In this document: positions 1 through 12,148 of the stretch, one piece after another
How the letters are laid out: every line of letters begins with the position of its first letter
Numbering within the stretch: the first letter of the stretch is position 1
Assembly: GCA_033725935.1 (NCBI GenBank)
Contig: MU867088.1
Span: forward strand, 123,827-187,826
Source of the DNA: Cladorrhinum sp. PSN259
Lineage: Eukaryota > Ascomycota > Sordariomycetes > Sordariales > Podosporaceae
Direction: 5' to 3'
Length of the DNA: 64,000 bases
Program-made: the position numbers and the translations under genes
The notes under the pieces: model-generated
Database searches by the model: none
What the model was told of the DNA's origin: nothing
What the model saw: only the letters and a program-made list of their open reading frames with translations

Positions 1-185
1 AGAAAAAAACTCCTTTTGCCCACGCCATCCATGCCTTCCCCCTTCCCCCAAAAAGTAAAATGAGAAAATGTACAATTTTGTGTGCACAAATACACCGATG
101 ATCTAAAAAGCAGAAAAAGTTGTCAAAATGGTCAGAAGAAAACAAGAAGATAAATGGTATATAATCGTCCCCCCCTCACTCAGTG

Positions 186-1109
186 TCATATCATCCCGTA
201 CGGTGCACCCGCTTCGCCTTGTTTCTGTTGTTGTTGTTGTGACTGTTCGCCGGTTTTTGGTGTCCCTTGCGACGAACCTGAAGCTTTCCTTAGCGTATTA
301 TTTGTTGATCCACCCTGAAGACCCCTTTTCATCATCTTCCCCAGCACTGTAACCAATTCGCACGCGTCATTGAACATGTCGTTGTCGATCCCTTCTGTAG
401 CATCGTACACCTCGGCCACCGTATCCTTTGCAACCTTTCGACTGAGCTCTGTATCGTGAACGCACTCGTATAAAAATGCCGCATATTCCGTCTTGACTGA
501 CAACCTCAACGAATGTGATCCCCACAAAAGCGAATCCGCTAGCTGTACTGCCTCCTGGAAAAATCGGTGTGCGGTTGGAAGATAATTTCCGGGTTTCATG
601 AGGAACGCTGATGGCGGATCTGGTCCAAAACCTGGTGGGGGGCCGACGGGGCCGCCTTCAAACTGGCCATCCCTTGCTATCCCTTTGCCTTTGTCGACCC
701 GTGATGCTGATGCTGGTGGTACCTGTCCTTCGTGGCCCGAATCTGAGCCTGTCCCCGATGTGACAGGAGGTGTGTTGTGGAAAAGAACAAAGATGTGATA
801 GAAAGATGCGCGCAACTTGTAAGCTAGCACCTTGAGCTCGACATAGTTGCCAACCATCGGCACGACATACTGCTCTAATAATACCAGGCCTTCTCGAGAA
901 AGCCATATTATGTGAAATGATAAATCCAGCTGCTCTGCTGTTGGGGAGCCATCGTGCCGGCGCTGTTTCCTAGCCTTGATGAGTTGTTGTGAGAGGTTGA
1001 TGGAGAGACCTAAAATCTTGAACAGGACTGAAGCCAGGAGAGGATTGTCGTTCTCCACAGCCTTGGCAAGCTTGCCAAGGAACTTTTGATCGACCTCGGA
1101 GGACGCCAT
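186..1109 (-). CDS. Divergent 14-3-3-like protein (307 aa)
   Basis: Single-exon ORF starting at the ATG complementary to 1107-1109. Residues about 5-120 are predicted helical. A disordered Gly/Pro/Ser-rich insert (about 120-175) follows, then a second helical block of about 90 residues. In that block a stretch around LRLSVKTEYAAFLYECV, then RKVAKDTVAEVYDA and a GIDNDMF..ACELVTVLGKMMK region, follow the order of helices 6-9 of 14-3-3 proteins. The C-terminus is Gln-rich (QQQQQK). Canonical 14-3-3 proteins are about 250 aa, lack the insert and bind phosphoserine peptides. I could not place the usual Lys-Arg-Arg-Tyr phosphate-binding set, so binding is doubtful. The gene is real by length and codon continuity; the family call is from fold-like similarity only. 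Confidence 0.7.
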   Translation of the reverse strand: MASSEVDQKFLGKLAKAVENDNPLLASVLFKILGLSINLSQQLIKARKQRRHDGSPTAEQLDLSFHIIWLSREGLVLLEQYVVPMVGNYVELKVLAYKLRASFYHIFVLFHNTPPVTSGTGSDSGHEGQVPPASASRVDKGKGIARDGQFEGGPVGPPPGFGPDPPSAFLMKPGNYLPTAHRFFQEAVQLADSLLWGSHSLRLSVKTEYAAFLYECVHDTELSRKVAKDTVAEVYDATEGIDNDMFNDACELVTVLGKMMKRGLQGGSTNNTLRKASGSSQGTPKTGEQSQQQQQKQGEAGAPYGMI

Positions 1110-4100
1110 GAAAGAGCAGAGATGGGAAGGGGTGATTTGGGCGAAAATGGTTCTGATAGACCGTTGAATTCGATGTCACCGTTTCCCTTCAAAGGCAAGA
1201 ATAGCACAGCGTCCGTCCCGCCCAAATAACAAAAAAATTCAATGAGCGACTAATGAGTGGACTGATCGTTTACTGCATCAGTGGTGAGTGATGGTCTGTG
1301 TTAGTGTGTCGGTGGTGAGACCGTGGATGCGCCCCCTTGCTTCAGACACAGCGGCCTCCTTTCCCGGTACAAGACAACAGTGGTGTTTTGGTTTTAATTA
1401 CACAAAAGCTGAGACGATGGGGTTAGATTTCAGGGCCAAGTCAGCAGTCTGTTTATTGGATGAATACTGACCAATATGATACAGTGAAATGGGCAAGGCC
1501 GAAAGAGGTAATTTGTACAAGGCGGACAACGAATCAGAGAGAAGGTTGCGGCTCGGAGGTAAGGGCAATAATGAAGGCGGTGGGTTTCCCAGTTCTTGGA
1601 CAGAGCATGGCTACGGACTGCGGTGAGTGGTGATGTATGCAGCAGCACTCGGTCTCTTCCTCAGATCCAGAAACACAAAGCGGTGACCTGGTTTTGTGTG
1701 ACAGTGTCAGCTAGAAGCTAGGAGGTGGAGTCCTCAGCTCTTAGCTGACGTCGAATTGTCGGCGGCCCCGTTGTGGTGGAGTCAATTGGCTGGAGAAATA
1801 CCTCGACAGAAGATGTTGAAGTCTGGAGATATCGAAAGAGACGTCGCGACGGTAATGGGACCCGGGGTCATATGCAGGACGAGGGAGACAAAGTAAACAA
1901 ATGTCCGGGGAAAAACCAGATTCCCAAAGTGTGCGGGCGGCAATCTAACCAAGGCCGGGGGATTTGACGAGGGCAGAAGCGCGAAATGGCCGGGGGCAGT
2001 GTCTTAAAAGGGGACATGCATGAGACTGCGACTGCATGAACGAGCAGGTTGAGCGAGTGAAGGCAGTGGATCCAAGACGCGATGCGATGGCGGCTTGCTT
2101 TTCTTGGGAGAAGATTGCTGGGATGACGCAGGCGCGCGCTCTCCCAAGCAGGTGGTTGTTGATGCAGGGCCAAGATGGAGACGGGCAGAAAACGAGTGAC
2201 TATGTCATCAGACAGACAGAAGAGAGAGAACGAACGAACGACGTCCTGGCCGGTGAGGGTCGGGGGTTGATTGGGTTGAAAAAGAGCGTGGAAGACGAAT
2301 GGAATACGTTGGAGGTGCAGATGAGGTTCCTGCAAGGTGAGTTGTCCACCGCCTTCAGTCGCTAAAAGGATGCAAGCCCCGGCCCAGCCCACGGCTCCAT
2401 CCGCTCGGGCGGGGGTTTCTGTTTCTCTTGTCACCAAGATCCAGAATTTGGGATTGAGAAGTCTCAGGGTTCTGATGAGAGAGTGGGATTCCAAAGATGC
2501 GGACGGAGAGCTGCACGCACACACAGACGCGGTGCAGGAGAGGTGCAGGATGGGGGACGCAGGCACATGCGTTTGAATTGCCCAAATTGTCGGCGATTGA
2601 TGAGTGGGATGGGATGGTCCTGACAGGGGAACGTGGGCGCAACACGCGACACTGGACTCCCATCGTTCCTGCTTCTCTTGAGTCTCGCTCGAGGCATTGC
2701 AACCAGATTGACTTTTTCACCAAAGTCAAATCTGGTCACACTTGGGCGGTACCGACGGCGGACTTCAAACAGAGAATGTCCATCTCATCCGTGGAAGCGC
2801 CATGTCCCTGCGTCCGTTCGCGCTTGCCCGTCCCATGTCCCATCGAGGGTGTGTGCCAGAGAGCGAGCGCACAGGCCAAAGGGGGCGGCACTGGAGGGGT
2901 TAGGGTCGCGTTGTCACAGCTGCTCCAGCTGTTAGTGCATATTGGCACTTGTGATGGGATTCCCTAACATCTTTTTTTGTCGATGTTTCTTTGAACCTCA
3001 TTTTAATGTATTGCACAGCGACAATTCAGCCGCCCGACTGAGACACAGCGGGTTCCCGAGGCGAAATCTTTTTGTGTCTCGGGAACCACGTTATCGTCGA
3101 ATATTTCCCAAGTCGCATTTGCATTATAATTTTCGGGGCCTTCTGTTGCACATTGTGCACGCATTCTTTCTTTTTCCAACAGGATCTATTCGGCGTCAAT
3201 GTTGATGCTACTCTGTCAGACAAACCAAACCCCTCGCGATGGCCAGCCGGCCTGAATAATGGCTCCCAACCACCTGGATTTGTTTTGGTTGCTGACGTTC
3301 AATTGGCGCTGACAATTAACAACGACGTGACTGGACTCGAAGAAATAAAATAAAAACAGGCCAAGACACGGGCCTCACCTCCTGCGGCCACCTCGTTCAC
3401 CACTCACCTCACAGCATATCGACCTAGATTCACAAGATATTTACACGGCATGGTTGTGCGCCCCTCTCTACATGACAGCTCACCGGCCAGGAGCCAGGCG
3501 GTGAAGAAAAGATGATGATGGATAGCGACAGACCACTGTTACACAACACACGTTGCTCGAGTTTTGCAGACCTATAAAAAAACGCCGATATCGACTCAGA
3601 ATGGTTCATCGACTTTGGTCTTTGAACTCCATTATCACGTTGCTCCGGCCGGCTTCGGCAGTCCGCCTCCGGATAGGTCAACGTTACGAACCGATGTCGA
3701 AGAAGAGCAGTTGGGGTCCGTGAAGGCGGTCAAAAAACCTCAATGCAATCCGCCAGTCCGAGATGATACAAAGGCATGCAACTTGGGGGCAGAGTAGTTC
3801 TCTGGCTAAATACCTATCATTCACGAGCCTCAGCTTGGCTTGCATATGCTTTTGGCTGTCCATTATCTGGGAAATACGGCAGCACAGCCGATTCGGAGGA
3901 ACGCGTGTTTGTGTATTCGGTAGGTTTCCTTGGTGGCCAGCTGGGATGCAACTGGGATGCGGTATGCAACTGAACCTCGCACCTGCATACGACTCTTGGT
4001 CGATGCATGGAAAATAAATGGTCCAGCAAAATTCAGCTTGAGACCCGTATAATATTTCTCCAACATTGGAGGGTGGAGGAATCGATTCTCATTTGAGGCT

Positions 4101-4687
4101 GCACGAAGCTCGTGCTCACTTCCACGTTGCGGCTTGATCAAACCGAACAGCTGAATGGTCGAGTCACAAAGCGGCTGACAGGTCGACTCCCATCTCATAC
4201 AGAGGATCTGCACGACATTTTGTCTTGCGACTACCCTGCGTAACTGAGGCGAGGCTATCTTGCCACCACTCGTGAATACATTCTCAGCTGAGGGGACTCA
4301 CTCATCCATTGCACTCCCCGGTTCTGGTTTGTGGGATTTTGTCTTGTTATGGTTGCCTGGAAATGTTTCTCTACGCGGTTCGGCCGGGAACTCACATCTC
4401 GTATGTGTGTAAATTATACTGACTGGTCATATCCAACATCAATATGATGATTGCCTATATATATCACCTCACCTTCCGCCCTTGTGCCAGTACATATCAT
4501 GCTTACCGATTAGGAAAGTCTGGCAGCATTACAGCGTATAAGTCAAACCAGTTACCCCTTTTGTCCGTCTATTTTGGGTCATCCAGACTCCGATCATCAT
4601 TATAATACAAACTCACCTTCAACCCATCCTCACATCCAAACCCAATTCACCAAACTTCACCGCAGAAAAAAGAAATTGCAGCAGAAA
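1110..4687. other. Intergenic, 3.6 kb, no supportable gene
   Basis: Open frames exist on both strands (for example 1868-2566 minus and 2497-2967 plus), but they overlap one another, look compositionally random and show no domain. Nothing else was recognised. The right end is the promoter side of the small gene at 4688, with a TATA-like tatatatat stretch near 4456. Confidence 0.5.
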
Positions 4688-4882
4688 ATGTGCAGCTACT
4701 ACGCCCATGCATTCAATTGCAAGCACGTAACCTACTCCTTCGCCAGGTTCTGCGACCCTGCAGGGCTCATCCAGACTCGCTGCGCCGAAAAACACATCTG
4801 GCAGACAATCCGCATGGATGAACATTGTGAAGACTGCAAAAGCAGTTACTATTATGCCGATACAACCCGGAGGAGGAAGTGA
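4688..4882 (+). CDS. Small Cys/His-rich protein (64 aa)
   Basis: The open frame runs upstream of this ATG, but the start at 4688 (context aaaATGTGC) gives a compact protein beginning MCSYYAHAF. It has Cys/His pairs in the order C-x8-C-x-H, C...C...H and E-x-C-x2-C, and a basic tail RRRK. No signal peptide or membrane segment is visible, so it is probably a cytosolic or nuclear zinc-binding miniprotein. Proteins of this size starting with MC and carrying regularly spaced Cys/His are common and uncharacterised in Sordariomycetes. It is not an obvious member of the larger Cys/His family at 25-29 kb and 41 kb, because it lacks the W-x-C-x2-C core and the final C-x-H-x-R-C-x2-C. Function unknown. 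Confidence 0.6.
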   Translation: MCSYYAHAFNCKHVTYSFARFCDPAGLIQTRCAEKHIWQTIRMDEHCEDCKSSYYYADTTRRRK

Positions 4883-6301
4883 GAGATTCCGACGATATCT
4901 TCTGCAGCAAAGACGGCATGTAAAGATATGAGAAGTGCTAGGAAAGAGGCACGGACATGAAGGATCAAACGACTGTGCAGAGCGAATGATGAACGGGGAC
5001 ATGAACACGGCGAGACTAAGACCAGCACACGACCAAATAACGAATTTATGACAAGACATGATATACAGGCCACGACACCACAACTGCAATTTCAATAAGC
5101 AAGCTTTTTTTTTTCTTCACGGAGGATTTCACGCATTAGATATGTCGTTTTAGATAGTACGCCACACCGCCAACCACATCATGTCAGGAGAAGGATAAGG
5201 AGGGACGGAACAATTAACTTGTAATCTCGTTTGAAGAGGTAAATACTTGATGTACATTAGAAACAGAACAAGACACTCACGCCAATTATCGATTTATTTA
5301 CCTTGCATGATTCAGAAACTGTCCACGCAAAATATGACCTCTCTCACCGACGGAACCAATATACACCCGTCTTGCCGTAGTGCTTACTGACTTTTTCACA
5401 CTCCGACACACCGAGGCTCACCCGAGACTTGGTCAGGCAACCCGAGACTGTTATTTAGCCTGTGATATATCTTTTATTATTATTTTGCTCTTTTTGCAGC
5501 TTGCCTTGCGTGATCATATGTTATGTAATTCCCAAGTTACAATCACATGTCAAAACATTCTCTTCCACAGCGTGATCACACACACACACACACACTACAC
5601 CTCACAAACCAAAGGCGACACAGCCCTTCAGCCTTAGCGAGAACAACACACGCGCACACACCACCTACATACGACCCAACTTGCACGAGGCTCCTTAAAA
5701 TGTAGACTATCATGCCAAAGACTGACTCAACTTGCCACGAGGCCCCCTTAAAAAGTATCATGCCAAAAGACTAACCCAACTTGCCACGAGGCCCCTCTTA
5801 AAAAAGTATCACGCCTAAAAAAAAAAAGACTGACTCAACTGAAAGGCTGGGTGGGTCATGATACATTACTGGAAGATAATAAAAGTAGTAAAAAAAAAAA
5901 AAGCAGTTAGTTTAAATAATCACATGTCGAAACATACACACCCTCCCCTTCAAACCCCCCAAAAAAGGAGCTCAGCCTCGCCGTCACTTCAAATTATTAT
6001 CAACACTAATTACCCCATACAAAGAAACATCAAGGGCATTTTCCACATCCTTCCATGTGCACATCTCTTAAAACATGACGTTGAAAAGATTGGTAACCCC
6101 TCCATCGCCCATTCACGAAAATAACATAATAAATATGGGGTATATTTAAATCACCTCTTATAATTTCCGCAAAAACATAATCCAACGATGTTTCAATATA
6201 AATTCAAACGATATGAGAGAGAGAGAGAGTGAGGCACAGAAAAAAAAAAGCCTCTCCTCCTCTGCATAGAAAACAGAAAACAAATCAACTTGAAATTTCT
6301 G
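4883..6301. other. Intergenic with simple repeats
   Basis: No gene supported. It contains a CA run at about 5578-5595, the tandem repeat listed at 5673-5840, poly-A runs and a GA run near 6215-6230. It is the 3' side of both neighbouring genes (4688 plus and SCAP minus). Confidence 0.5.
5673..5840. repeat. Imperfect tandem repeat, about 50 bp x 3
   Basis: Three units begin at about 5674, 5725 and 5773, each starting cCAACTTGC(C)ACGAGG, followed by an A-rich stretch and TATCAtGCC; a fourth partial unit starts at 5833. Units differ by small indels in the A runs. It lies between two 3' ends, so a gene function is not suggested. Confidence 0.8.
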
Positions 6302-9300
6302 CTATAACCCACTCCCACTCCTTTCAATTCTTAGCCCACCACCACCACCACCACCTCCTCCTCCTCCTCCTCCTCCTCCCTTCCCTCCCCCAGCGGCAGC
6401 CTTCCTCCTCCTCCTCTCAGCCAACAACGACCTCTCCGCCCCAGCCACGAACCCAAACCCATGATGAAACCCATTAACCCCAGAGGGACTCAATAGCACT
6501 TTATCAAAGTACTCGTGCCCCGCGCTAATAACTTTCACCACGTTTCCAAACCCCACAGCGACGCTCATCGTCCCCAGCTTTACCATCGGCCCCAGCTCCG
6601 AAATCATCAGACTCTTATCCTCGCCTGCATAATCCTCCAGCGGTCTAGTTTCGTACAATTCATTGTTTGGACTTGGACCCATCATGTCATCGCGCGGTTC
6701 GAGCTCGGGGTGATTAATCACCCATGCTTCCCATACTTGTTTCGAGCCAGAAGAAGAGCCCTTGTCTGAAGACGACCGCGAGTCGGATCGATGATCGCGA
6801 CGACGACTCCGTAGTCCCGCCGCCGGATTAGGTAGAGGTATAGATATAGGCGATGGCGGTCTTCTCGTTGGTCGTTGTACGCGTTGACGAACACCGACGA
6901 TGCTACCACTAACTAATACCTCCCATTTCCCCGGGGCTTCCACCCTTTTCGTGGACTCTCTTGTTGGTCCCCATGGTGGTACATGTCCTTTACTTGAGGG
7001 ACAGTAAGGGTAAAGTATATTGTCTTCTTTTTCTGGCAGGTAGGTCTGCACGACCAGATCCCCCGTCTCTGCGTTCACATATGCCAACGTGATGGATGAT
7101 AAAGCGGATGGTTGAGCTCGCGAGAGACAAATCTGTTTTAGTGTCTTCGGCTGCATCGGTTCCGTTGGAAAGGTATGTATGACTGTTGAAGAGTCAAGGT
7201 CGACGAGATCGACGGACCGAGATCGGCCGATCAAGTAGGCTGATAAAGCAGGGATGGGCAGCACGCAGTGGACTGGATCTTTCGTTTCTTCCCTCTCTCT
7301 TTCATTGCTTAGTTTGACTTCTGTTGAAATCCACTCGTTCTCGTGTTGCCTGACGAGGTGGATGCAGCTCTTTCGAGAAGCAGTCAGGATTGATAATGGT
7401 GGGTTTTGTTGATGTGGATAGCCTGAGACGGCGCTGTCAGAAGGACTTTTTGACATGGCCATAAAGCTCGATCTTGACTTACACTTTTCTGCAAACGACA
7501 CCGCCCATATTAATGGAGTTTTGCAGATGATGAAATCCCTCGACTCCTCCTCAGTGTCAAGCTGCATCTCCAACCCCGTCCCATTCCTCCTCACCAACAC
7601 CAAGGATGGTGTGCCACCTGTTGACTTGTGATGATTGAAAAAAACTGCCTGCGGCTTCTGACCACCCAGATCGATGTCCCTGGTCGCCGCCCATTGCTGT
7701 TCTTCAATGCTCCACAAAAACAACCTCTGCCACGAAACCAAAGCCAACCATTTAGACTCGTCATCAATCGCCATGCTCAACACTGGAAAGGGGTTCTCGA
7801 GCGGCACCTCAGAGTCAGACATGACCTGGCTCTTGAAACCGGATCGTACATCCCAAACCTGGATATTCCTGTCGAGTCCGACAGAGACAAGATGACCACC
7901 CGGAGATGCAGCCATCATGGCAACATCTAGTGTGTGTCCCTTGCCCAGAGAGCGTACGTTCAGCAAAGGCTCGTCATCAGGGTGGTCAGAATCCATGCTC
8001 TCTTGAAACTGGTCTTGAAGGAGAAAGTTGGTAAAAAGCCGAATGACAGCCACCACAATCAATGACAAAACGATAAAACTCGGAATCTCGTGATTGATAA
8101 AGTCATATATAGCAGGCAGGAACATTGGCTCCCGACTCTGCGGGACACGATCAGAGCCTTTCATGACGAAAATCAAGGGATCAAAAACACGCGCCACATA
8201 ACTGTGTGCTGTTGGCTTGACGACCTTGATGACCTCTCGGGCTGTCTCGTGATCCTGCAGACGAAGCCAAGATGTTGGACTCCGAGCTTGATTGATTTCG
8301 ATCAGCAGTGAAGATTTCGGCGAAAGCTGATCCGCCTGGTTCCACGAGAAGCTAAATATTTGATTCAACCACTGACGGCGGCCTTCCGGTGCATAGTGAG
8401 ACTGAGCAATGAGAACAAAGCCGAGCAAAACGACAGTTCCGGCAACCCTCGTTGATATCGTGGTTTCGCCGAGACGCAACTGCCGAAAATCAAGCCATGT
8501 AGACTTGGCATGCGAAGTCTCTGCCGGCCGAGTGCGTTTGTGTGAGGCCTTTTCAAGCTCAATAAGCTCTCTCTGGCGAACATCCACGCTGAGGACCGAC
8601 AGAAAAAAGGTAGCAAGGAAGAAAAAGTCGAAAATGGTAGCGATTGCGGCAAAAGTGCAAAAGGCTGCAACTCCCGGGTATGTGATTTGTGAAAAGCCCA
8701 AAAGAATCACAAGGTTTTGTACTCTGTTGGCAATAGCAATATGAGCCGTCTTCCCGAAAGCTTCCCCAATCCTGTCGCTGTTGCTGATGGATGACGAAGT
8801 CAGAATGACGGCGTTTATGAGCCTGAACGAGTTCTCCATGCTAATTGCGAGAATGACGAGTGGATATGCATAGTAAGGAATGCGGGATAAATCGATTTTG
8901 AAGATGGCGCAGACGGTGAAGCTTGAGACAACTGATGCTGTGATCTGAACCAGAATGCTCACCATGAGGCCAAGCCTTGATTTGACAGCACGAAGCTTGG
9001 AGAGACTAAGCAAAAGGTACAGGATTGTGAGAGTATAGGCAACGCTGAGGGCAAGCCAGTCAGACCACGACATTGGCCTGAACTGAAACTCGTATAGTTG
9101 ATTTGACAAGCTCTTACCATCCGGAGGGATGATTTGCCACTTGCTGTTGGGCTGTGAAGCTATAGCTTCTGCCCTCCTCACCCATTGCCTCCCCACCGGC
9201 GAATCGCGAAGATGTATCAAGGTGATGACCAAGGCATCCGCGGCAACAAGGCGGCGCTCTTCGAATCGCTTGCCGCTAAACACAATCGAGTGTCTCAGGG

Positions 9301-10015
9301 TGACGTTGACTGAGGTTGACTGGGTTTTCTTCGCGTTGACTGTGGAAAGAATATCCTCATCGTCTCTGATACTGTCGGCGGAACCAGACCAATACTGAAG
9401 GGGCGAGTGGAAGAACCAGGACTGGTCTGTGAGGCCGTTGACGATATGATAGGCATCGCGCTGTTCACGGGTCAAGTCCTCTGGCAGGTCAAGTGACTGG
9501 AGCAGTGACTTGATATCGTCCTTGGACTTTCGTGGGTTGAAGTTTGTCGTCGGCCCCAAAAGCTCGTCTTGCAGCTCGAGTGCCCCCAGTAAGACATCCC
9601 GATCAAGAGCCTTCATATAGCTCCCGTGGATCCAAATTGAGCGCATAATGACGTCTGGCTCGACGAGTGGATCACCCAAAGGTTGAGCATCTGTCCACAC
9701 ATGGTGCGGGAGGTTGGAGACACCATTGGTGATGTTGGTTGCGTCGGTGGTGTAGAGAAAGGGGAACAGATAGAGAAAGAGGAAGATGACTGCCGTGCAT
9801 ATCGGCAGCACTGTTTTGACGTGACGGGCAGCCCATTTCCCATACCTTGCAAAAGCTGACCGTAAGGGGTGTGTTGGCGGCAAGTCAGGGGCTTCCGTTG
9901 TCCTACCGTATGTTAACATGATATATCACGGGCTATACATTAAACAATAAAAGAGAACATGACATATAAACTATTTCACATACCCTCTCAGCGGGTAAAG
10001 AAAATACCAAAGCAT
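6302..10015 (-). CDS. scp1: SREBP cleavage-activating protein (SCAP), 1210 aa
   Basis: ER membrane sterol sensor that escorts SREBP to the Golgi when sterol or oxygen is low. Exon 1 is 9984-10015 (32 nt, starting MLWYFLYPLRG) and exon 2 is 6302-9902; the 81-nt intron 9903-9983 has GTATGT..TAG ends and keeps frame into TTEAPDLPP. An N-terminal membrane segment (about residues 40-60) precedes a lumenal loop. The sterol-sensing domain follows (about 285-460, five hydrophobic segments with a MENSFRL motif), then further membrane segments near 500 and 625. The C-terminal half is cytosolic with WD40-type repeats (for example VGLDRNIQVWD). The C-terminus ends in an unusual run of about 16 glycines encoded by a CCN/CTC repeat. 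Length and order fit fungal SCAP. Confidence 0.85.
6336..6387. repeat. Trinucleotide run (CAC)n(CTC)n coding for polyglycine
   Basis: CAC and CTC triplets in tandem, read on the minus strand as the glycine run near the end of SCAP. Because the run is made of triplets, length changes would keep frame. Confidence 0.85.
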
Positions 10016-12148
10016 AGTAGGCGGCGAGGTTTGCCGGATAGATATTTACCGAAAAGAGATTCCCCAATGGTGGTGTGTGTGTATCCCCAGACCCCCGGCC
10101 AGCAGAGGGTTATTGAATGGGGGGCGAACAGTGTGAATTTGAGCCACCTGTGATATTAGGGGCAGTGGCGCTATGATCTGCGAAGCATCATTGAGGCCAA
10201 GAGTTGAAGAGATAGAGTGAAAAAGAATATCGAGGTTACTTGAGTGGGTGGATCAGAACTAGAGATCGATCGGCCAGGGAACCCTCGCCCTACACCGTTG
10301 CCGATTGTGGTTGTGCACCCGGTGAACGGTTACCGTAGGCGGTTTTTATTCTGTTTTTTGGGAGGGACCCAACTTGGAGCTGACCAAAGTCCGGATGGTC
10401 GTTGGCTGGCGCAAAACAACCTGTGGGATGGATGGTACTGTAATCTGTATTGTAAGTTGAGGGTCCCCTTCGAGATGATGCGTGCAGCCGGGGATGCGCG
10501 CGGGATGCGGGAATGCGTTAGTTCGTTCAATTCGTTGATCTGCAATCTGCGGGTGCAGCTCCCGACTTCCGACGGGAAATATTTATTATTTCCAACACGG
10601 ACGCACAAATTAACGGTTAGAATAATGAGAGTCGAGTTGAGCGTCGGAGGGAGCGAAAAGAGGGAGGACTGAGCTTCTGTCAACTGCGACCCGCCCTGGC
10701 TCTCTCTCTGGGGGTATGCTCACATTTGGATTGCCGGTTGTGGGGCACGGCCCGCGCTGATACGCTATCACCTTTGCGATGGGGAATTTGCAGAATTCGA
10801 TTGAGGCACCACACCGGCCTCTCAAATGCTTGGCCAGGCAGGGGGCCAGGAGTTGAAAATCAGGGATCACTTGGTCAATGCTTCCAACAAACACTGTGCT
10901 CCATACCGTCCGCAGGGGACGGGAGCTGCTGACTAGCGGGCAAATCTTAATCATTTTTCTCAAAGACGTTGAGTTTTAAGGTTTAAACTTGTAATTCTTC
11001 GTGGATGAAGAATGGCTATCTAACGTTTCAAATCCAGATCGACCTTTGGATGATGTTGTCGTTCCACAATCTCGATGTGATGGTTACCCTCAATTTGAAA
11101 TATTTACAAACCCTTTGTCTCCCTGGACTACGTGGACTCATCAAGGTCCCCGAATTCTCGAGTCCACGTATGAGTATCCAGTTTTGTGGCACTACAAGGG
11201 AAAAAAGGAAACAAGGCAATTAACATGGAGAACAAAGGATGGATAACTTTCAAGGTCAATCCTGAGAGTGGAAGAATCCGTTAAGGCGGCTGGTTCAATA
11301 GTCAAGTTCATGGCGCTCCACAGCCACAAAAGTCCGTCTCTTGCACCGGACAACTGGTCGATTAGGGAAACAGCTCGGCCGGTGGGATCAGGAAAATATA
11401 ACACGAATTGTTTTACCGGTGTCTTTTTTGTAAATGGGGAATTGAAAGGTGTTTACTGTTTGATCTGAACACCTCGTGTAAAAGTCTCCATCATAAACAC
11501 ATGCAAATGGAAAATCGATACCTGCTCCATCGACGGAGACATTTTTTGTGAATTCCGTAGTGCATGGTACCATTAGGTAAAAACTTCCAAGGAAATCCCC
11601 TGGACTGTTCAAACCGGGCAAAAGGCCGGAGAGAAGAATGCATCGAATAGTCTAATCCATTTTTCTGGGTCGCGGCAGTGGTTGTCATTGGTTTATTGGT
11701 TAATCTGTGCGCGCTTTCATCGGTTAGACAGTAGACACCCCATCGCATGTAAAATGTGCAGTTACTGCACTTAATCGAATGCGAAAAACGTCCTGTTGGT
11801 GGAACGGAGGCGGAGGTAGCTCCGCTGAGGAAGATGGTGGGGGGCCTTGAAATCAGTCAAAATGAAAGTTGCCTTTTGATGCAACTTCCTGTTGAAGCCA
11901 AAGAATGCGAAACATAAGGAATGGCTGTCGTGTGGGGAGCAATGATATCATCGAGATCTGCAGTACCCTTCTTACAGTGTATGCGACATCAAACCGTACT
12001 GTATACCGTCCAGAAGCAGACGAAAAGTGAAACACCAAAATTAGCCATCACGAAGTCTGATACAAGCCTCAACACCAACTCATAAGATATCTCACTAAAA
12101 GCTTTGCCAATCTCATGAAATTAGCCCAGAACTCTTAAGGGAAAAAAA
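10016..12148. other. Intergenic, 2.1 kb
   Basis: Divergent spacer between SCAP (minus) and the JMJD7-like gene (plus). Open frames here are short and show no domain. One possible relic of a small MC-type gene starts at 11754 (see findings). No other structure seen. Confidence 0.45.

Noticed and set aside
1868..2566. 232-aa minus-strand open frame
   Set aside because: No domain, overlapped by plus-strand frames of similar quality, and compositionally random (Ser/Leu/His-rich).
4619..5095. 158-aa hydrophobic minus-strand frame
   Set aside because: Antisense of the small Cys-rich gene at 4688; the repeated Cys and hydrophobic residues come from its complement.
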